The notes under the pieces were generated by a model, which did no database searches, had not been told where the DNA came from, and worked only from the letters and a program-made list of their open reading frames with translations. A DNA stretch of 64,000 bases, from the NCBI GenBank assembly GCA_003049485.1, contig PYST01000109.1:42950-106949 (forward strand). The letters run 5' to 3'. Below, one piece after another: positions 58,266 through 64,000 of this stretch. This DNA is from Ophioceras dolichostomum. Its lineage: Eukaryota > Ascomycota > Sordariomycetes > Magnaporthales > Ophioceraceae. How positions within the stretch are numbered: position 1 is the first letter of the stretch; every line of letters starts with the position of its first letter. The position numbers were made by a program, and so were the translations under genes.

Positions 58266-61200
58266 AACCAAGGCACGACAACTGGCATGGCTGATGATGG
58301 GAAGAACAAGTGCTATTTTGCCCGAATGTCCGTGGGAAGGAATGGCTAAAGAAGGGGGCCGGACGGGAAGGAATAGGGAGGGAGAAGAAGAAGGACGGCT
58401 TTTCGATGCTTTTGGTCGATCTTCCTCACGGTCCAGTCTGCTCGCTGCGGACGGACCAGCGTGTCGCAACACACAAGGCAGCTTTGCGGGCAGATCGCGC
58501 TCGTAGGATAGAAAGGGGAAAGTGGCGAGTTTGTCCTTGCATGCATGCAAGTATTGATAGTGGCCCTAATATCCAGAGTCAGCCAACCCACGGACGACAC
58601 ATGGGACTAAGGAGAGGACTCTCCGAGCCATCGGCTCCAGCTGACGGCATGCTGGCACGCTCCCATGTCGGATAGGACTGTGGCTCTCGATAACATCCTC
58701 GATATTCCGTCGGGAATGGACATAGGTAGTAGGTTCTGGGTATTAGCTTGTCGCAAATCCGTGGCCCGGTCCGCGCGCTAGGTGTTTGGGAGTAGATCGG
58801 ACGACCAAACGAAAGGCTGTCAAGGTGACCTTCGATAAGCGCCGAGGCGAGCACGGCTGCCCAGCATAGCAATGATAGGTATCCTCCCTGCGAAGTATAT
58901 CACACCTGGACTGGCTCACGGGGGAGGCGCTTGTAGATTCAGCAGGTGATTGGGCGGGAAGGAAGGGGAGAGAAGGGATAGCTGGGGAATATTTGCAGGG
59001 AAAGTCTTGCGATTTTGGCCAAGACCGAAGCCCCAGCCCCTGTTTGAAGACTTGAACCCGGCGCCGAGCCGTTCCCCGTTCCCCGCTCCCGTTCCCACTT
59101 CCAGTTTAATGTAATGAGCAGTCAGCCGGCCGTCCATAGGGTGTGGGTAGGGAAAGGTTTAACGGGACATTGGTGGGAAAAAGGGGGGAATCGGGAGTGG
59201 TCCGAAAGTGTAAGTTGGATGCTATTCGATTCCTCATATGACGGGCTGGACGGGCAGACTGACAAAACGGAGTCGGGCACACTATCCCATTCCGCTCCCA
59301 ATATATCTACCTACCTAAGATATCCATCCCACCGAGCTATATACAGCGGGCCGGTCGGTTGGTAAAGTTAACTTTCGAAAGGGAACACACCCAAAAGGGG
59401 AATCATGGCGGAACTTTCCACCTTGTTTTGATCTTTCTTGTTTGCCTCGGTTTAGCTTTGGAGGAATGCAAAGATCTGCAAGAGGTGCAGCAAAAGAAAC
59501 ACACACACCCCTCCCCCTCCCCTCGAAACATCAAAGTCGAACTGCTTTGTACCTGCAGTACCTCTGAAGTACCTAGGTAGGGCGAACAGACCGTGTACCT
59601 GCGTACCTGACAAGTGATGCTCGAAGAGGAGACGAAACGGATTCCACGGACCACTGTGTGCTGGTGTGCATGTCTGTTAGGAAGAGAAAAGAAAAGAAAA
59701 GGAAACAAGCGGGCGGGCAGACGGGCAATTCTTTTCTCGCTGTCAACTTTGACAGTGACCAAACGGTTCCGGAGGAAAGAGCCCGTTCGTTGTCAAAAAG
59801 ACGCCAGCCGCTTGGAAATATCAGGTCGAGATCATCATTTTAACGAGATAGTGGGAGGCGGACATATGCATGTCGCCATTCAGTTCGATTCTGGCAACTG
59901 TTGCAGGGGCAAGAGAGGGAGACAGGGAGGAGGGGAGGAGGGGAAGAGGGTAGTGCGAACAGAAAAAAAGAAAGGAAGAAAGAAAGAAAGGGTAGATGCG
60001 GCTCTTGTTCGCGGTCAGCACGGAATATGCCGATGGGTGAAGTTGCCAGCAAGGGAATCAAAGAACGAGGGCCGAGGCTGATGCACAAGACCTGTTGACA
60101 GACACCTACCACAACTAGAAACTCTAGAGCGTTTCTAAAAACTCGACTGCCGACCACGTGTCAACTCGCTACATGCGGACGTGGAGGACGAATGCAGTTG
60201 TCATCAAGACTCCCTGTCAGTCTCTTGCGCTAAAGCCGTCAGTGGCTAATCCAGTCCCGTCCCCATTACTTCGTACCAGCCAAATCACTCAGCTCCTTCC
60301 CTCCAGGGACTTCGGTCCATTTTTTGTACCTCATACTGTCTTGTCCTTAGCCAGGGAAATTGACAGTGGATTTCATCCTCATGAGCAACCCCGACGGTGA
60401 TTGATGTTAGTTGCCGGACGAGCCGCCGTGATGTCGATCTCCCAACAAGATGGTCGTCCCACCGTGCCGCATGGAGCATGGAGCTGGCCGTGCCACAAGG
60501 CCGGCGTCGCCACACCATATTTTTCCGGATGTCGGCGGCATCAAGATTCGCTTGTGACGGCTGTCTGCGATGCATGGGAGGGAGCAATTCATCCCCACCT
60601 ACCCCAAGATCTTCAAGCTAGGACAGGTTCTTGAAGGTGTGAGCTATGAAGCCGCCTTGAGCCGAGACGCTGTTCGTATTGAAAAGCTCTGCCATTTGAG
60701 AGACGGTTCAGCCTCTTCGCTGGATCAGTCGGCGGCCCCTTCGTTGGGTTGGCCTGCCCCTTTTTGTTAGTGGGGGAAATTTTTATGGGGAAGATCTTTT
60801 TTGGCATCAGGACTGGAGGGACGAGTGAGCCTCCCATACTTGACAGGGGCAGATTGGCACCCAGAAAGTGACATCTTTGTCACGACTCTGCCAAAAAAAA
60901 AAAAAAAGCAGTCAACGTCAGTCTTGTCGTGGTCTGCGTCTGTCAAACTGTCAAACTGAGTATGCGTAACTCGTAACAACTCCAAGATGACTCCGACAAC
61001 GAGAAAACAACGAGCGGTGCAACAAGCGCCGGGAGGACCCGAAAGAATTCCCTCCAATATGAAGCCAATATAGCCGGCAGCGGTACAACTGAAATGCGCA
61101 ATTAGTTACATACCGCATCGAGACACAAAGCAAAGCAAGCAGAAGGGAAAAGGGAGCTGGTGTTCGGTGTGTGCCCACAGGATTTGATCGATGGTGGTCG

Positions 61201-61654
61201 TACGGCGCGCTGGATAGGCCAACAGGCAAGGAAGGGGTTTGGTTAGTGGGGGAGCTGAGAAGCCAAGAAGGCCAAGACGAGACACCAGACGTCGAGCCAA
61301 TATCGCCTGTCAAGGGCCGAAGAGCCAGGACAACCTGGTGAAGTTGTTCATCAGCCCCTAACTCTGAATCCAAGAAAAAATAATCCACGACGATCAATTT
61401 GCCTTCGCTCCTTTCCCAGAACGACGCCAGCTTTCATTTAGGTTTCGACGCCATTCGCGCCTCCGACGAAGTCTCTCAACAAACGCCATCGATTTGTCGC
61501 CCCGTCCCTCGTCGTATTCACTCAGATGATGCTTTGACCACCGCCGAACCCCTTAGCATTTTTTTTTAGTTTATTATTTGCTTTGCTTTTTGCTTGCCCG
61601 GCTAGGATATGTTACTACATAAAACGATTACGCCTTTCTTCCCCCGCGTTCGCG

Positions 61655-61724
61655 ACGACGACGAAGAAGCAGAAGAAGCAGTAGGAGCAGTAGCAGTAGC
61701 AGTAACAGTAGCAGCAGTAGCACA
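61655..61724. repeat. imperfect trinucleotide tract in the GT90 leader
   Basis: GAC/GAA units change into GCA/GTA units (GACGACGACGAAGAAGC, then AGCAGTAGCAGTAG) directly up to the ATG of the GT90-like gene. It would lie in the 5' UTR and forms the complementary Leu/Ser repeats seen in spurious minus-strand frames. Confidence 0.85.
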
Positions 61725-63897
61725 ATGAGGGTCGCTCCGCGTCTCTCCGGACTGCGGCGGCTCCTGCTACTGCCGGTCCTCTGCATGCCCGTTAGGGTGC
61801 GCGAGGGGCTTGCGAAGCTACGAGTGCTGCGGCCGCGACTACACGTACCCAAGTTGCCCGCGAGGGTACGCCGGCTGTTCCCCTATCTGGCCTTCGTGCT
61901 GGCCGTGCTGCTGGTGCTGCACCTGTACGCGCGCCTGCGCCTGTACGCGCTACACTGCGGCCGGGGCTCGAGCTGGACGTGCCGCGCCCTGAACTCGGAC
62001 GGCGGCGACGCGAAGCCCATCGTCGGCACCCCGAAGGGCGTGTCGAGCCCGTCGGTCTTCGGGGGAGGCGCTCCCGCCGTGCTGGACGACGTCAACTCGG
62101 CGCTCGAGGACGCCTACTACGCCGTCGCCGACTCGATCCACAACCCGGCCATCTCGATCTGGACGCACGGCCGCGACTCCGACGACGTCTCCATGTCCCG
62201 CCGCCAGTGCATGCTGGCGTTTCCGGGCCTGTTCGCCGAGATCGACCGAGCGCGCTCGCGGTACGAGCAGTTCTCCATCGCGAAGGTCGACGTCGAGAGG
62301 ATAGTCATCAGCTCCGGCCGATTGAGGGCCGGCATATTTAGCGGCAAGGTGAGTTGAGCTGAAAAGCTACGACTGACTGGTCTTTGTCATGGACAGCTGG
62401 ATTGCCTCCCCTATTACCAATCAATGCTTCCCCCAGATTCAATTCCCGACCGCACTTCTCCCTTCACTTCGTTTTCCAATTCCCACGTGGCAAATGGCAA
62501 TCGCGGGGTTTAATAGTCGTAGTGGTGGTAGTGTTGGTGATGGTGTCCGCGCCAACTTCGGGAAGAACATGCAGGAACCAGCTAGCTAGGTTGCCCGAAT
62601 GTCATGCTTGCTTGAACCTTGTTTTCACTGACTTTTTTATTCACTATTAAAATAGGTCCACATTCTAGAAACAAACCTACGAGGCCAGAAAGACCGCACG
62701 CGCGCGCTAGCGATACTACGATCGCTCAACGAAGCGATATCGAACTCGAAACGCACCCAGCTGCCAGACATCGAGTTCGTCGTCAGCGTCAACCCGCAGG
62801 TCGCCGACCTGACCACGCCGATATGGACCCCGGACCGGCGCGAGGAGGACGACAAAGTCTGGCTGATGCCGGACACGGGATACGTCGTCGAGGAGGTCGA
62901 GTCCTACACGGGGGCGCCTCCCACCGGCTCCGCGGCCGCCAGCGACGGGCGGAAGGCCGGGGCGCCCACGACGAAAAAGGCGGTCGTCAGCGCCGACACG
63001 CTGCGGAAGGAGCGCATCGTCGCCACGCCGCGCAAGCAGCTCATCGCCGACATCGAGGAGGTCGAGTCGGCCCTGCCCTACGACAGCCGGGAGATGCGCC
63101 TGGTGGGCGTGTGGCGCGCCTCGCAGGCGCCGGACAACGCGCGGAAGAAGGGGCTCGTGCACATGGCGGAGGGCCAGGACTGGGCCGAGAGCGCAGACAA
63201 GACGAAGCAGAGGGGCGTGGTGGGCATAGAAGGCACGAACGCCACCTCTGCTGCTGCTGCTGCCGCTGCTGCGCAGGACGAGGCGAAGAAGAAGCAGGCT
63301 GCCGCAGAAGCTGCGAAGAAGAAGACTGGCGCAGTCGCCACCGCTGCTGATACGAGCCTGCACCTTACGCCCCTGAGCGACATGTGCAAATTCGCCTTCC
63401 TCGCGCACGACTCCTCCTTCCCCATCTCCGTCCTCGACGGGCCCATCCTCTGTGGCTCCGTGCTGCTCACGACTCGACCCAAATGGCAGACGATCTACTC
63501 TGGGCTCATGCTCGCGAACCCGGACCACATGCGCCTCGGGGACGCGATACACCCCGTGGTGCGCATGTGGGGCGAAAGGGGAGCGGGGAAGCAAAACGTC
63601 GTGCTGGTGGCGGACGACTGGGGGGACCTCGACATGAAGGTGAGGGGCCTGCTCGAGTTCCCGGATGCCGCAAAAACCATCGCGGCGAACGCGGTGGAGA
63701 GCTTCAGGCACAGGTACCTCACGCCGTCGGCCACGGCGTGCTACTGGCGGGAGCTGGTGCTCGCGTACGGGAGGGTGGCGTTCACGCCCAGGGCGGCGGC
63801 GGCGGGGGGGAAGGATGTTGAGGTTGAGGACGATGGGAAGCTGGGGAGGAGGACGTGGGAGGCTATGAGGGGGATTAGCGTTGAGAGTTTCTTGTGA
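61725..63897 (+). CDS. GT90/CAP10-like type II membrane protein
   Basis: Two exons (61725-62348 and 62656-63897) give at least 622 residues; the 307-nt intron has a GTGAGT donor and AATAG acceptor. The N-terminus is short and very basic, followed by a signal-anchor helix at 51-69 (LFPYLAFVLAVLLVLHLYA), so the rest should face the Golgi or ER lumen. The catalytic-like part resembles the CAP10/DUF821 fold of GT90 proteins: PDIEFVVSVNPQVAD in the N-terminal half, MRLVGVWRAS and DWAES in the middle, then MCKFAFLAHDSS, LLTTRPKWQTIY and ADDWGDLDMKVRGLLEFPD towards the end. An Ala/Lys-rich insertion (about 405-430) interrupts the domain. GT90 members transfer xylose or glucose; the donor and acceptor are unknown here. 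The stop TGA at 63895-63897 overlaps a good GTGAGT donor at 63894, so one more exon beyond the window is possible. Confidence 0.84.
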
Positions 63898-63929
63898 GTC
63901 TTTTTCGTCGCCTTCTTTTTTTTTCCTCT

Positions 63930-63932
<3 letters not shown>

Positions 63933-64000
<68 letters not shown>
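63933..64000. repeat. (CT)n microsatellite running off the window end
   Basis: At least 68 bp of perfect CT dinucleotide, still continuing at the last base. It starts 36 bp after the stop (or inside a possible last intron) of the GT90-like gene. Its true length cannot be seen. Confidence 0.97.

Larger units (their letters stand above)
54528..61724. other. 7.2-kb stretch without recognisable genes
   Basis: After the 3' UTR of the bZIP gene (CA-rich runs at 54620-54652) nothing coding is supported. The stretch holds copies of the ACCTACCTA / AGGTAGGT motif (about 55960-56055, 56765-56779, 59565-59580), a tetranucleotide repeat at 58215-58265, and an AAAG-rich patch near 59960-59990. The last few hundred bases are the promoter and leader of the GT90-like gene. 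Confidence 0.5.

Noticed and set aside
59134..59146. CCATAGGGTGTGG, similar to the start of fungal 5S rRNA
   Set aside because: The match stops after 13 bases; the internal control regions of 5S are absent.
39424..61724. Secondary-metabolite cluster or transposon island
   Set aside because: No PKS, NRPS, P450, transporter, transposase or reverse transcriptase sequence is visible on either strand.

Overview
The window is nuclear DNA of a filamentous ascomycete, most likely a Sordariomycete. The pointers are intron-containing genes with fungal splice signals (GTRNGT donors, CTAAC-like branch sites, introns mostly 84-190 nt), GC-rich third codon positions, fungal families (glycogen synthase with the Arg-cluster regulatory helix, Mgr3-type TPR protein, GT90/CAP10-like protein, Pap1/Yap-type bZIP, multi-C2H2 regulator), and many intergenic copies of the TACCTAGGTA-type palindrome. 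I cannot name the genus from sequence alone.

Layout. 2.5-5.2 kb (+): glycogen synthase, five exons. 8.4-10.9 kb (+): F-box protein with a leucine-rich middle and Gly/Ser-rich tail. 14.0-15.4 kb (+): single-pass membrane protein with a Cys-containing N-terminal domain. 16.6-17.7 kb (-): DapA/HOGA-superfamily aldolase. 18.16-18.20 kb: assembly gap inside a poly-G run. 19.5-20.3 kb: a perfect ~800-bp (TC)n tract that ends 43 bp before a 2-oxoglutarate/Fe(II) dioxygenase gene (20.3-21.6 kb, +). 22.2-22.45 kb (+): a broken Ysc84/SH3YL1-type actin-binding domain with two in-frame stops. 22.7-23.5 kb (-): MYND zinc-finger protein. 24.3-28.2 kb (-): 1187-aa C2H2 regulator rebuilt from four exons. 33.4-33.6 kb (+): small Cys-rich protein behind a clear TATA box. 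35.6-36.6 kb (-) and 37.3-39.4 kb (+): head-to-head pair of a MAPR-type cytochrome-b5-like protein and a mitochondrial Mgr3-like TPR protein. 53.2-54.5 kb (+): bZIP factor. 61.7-63.9 kb (+): GT90-like type II membrane protein, followed by a second CT tract that runs off the window.

Only about twelve genes occupy 64 kb. Two large blocks have no recognisable coding sequence: 39.4-53.2 kb, upstream of the bZIP gene, and 54.5-61.7 kb. The genes do not form a cluster or a single pathway: they are a mixture of carbon storage, protein turnover, mitochondrial quality control, glycosylation and transcription control. No intact transposon, CRISPR array, tRNA or rRNA was found. I found no clearly new multi-gene system. 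The observations most worth following are the broken Ysc84 domain, the giant TC tract in the dioxygenase leader, the stop-free 3n intron in glycogen synthase, the Cys-rich last exon of the C2H2 regulator, and the two gene deserts.
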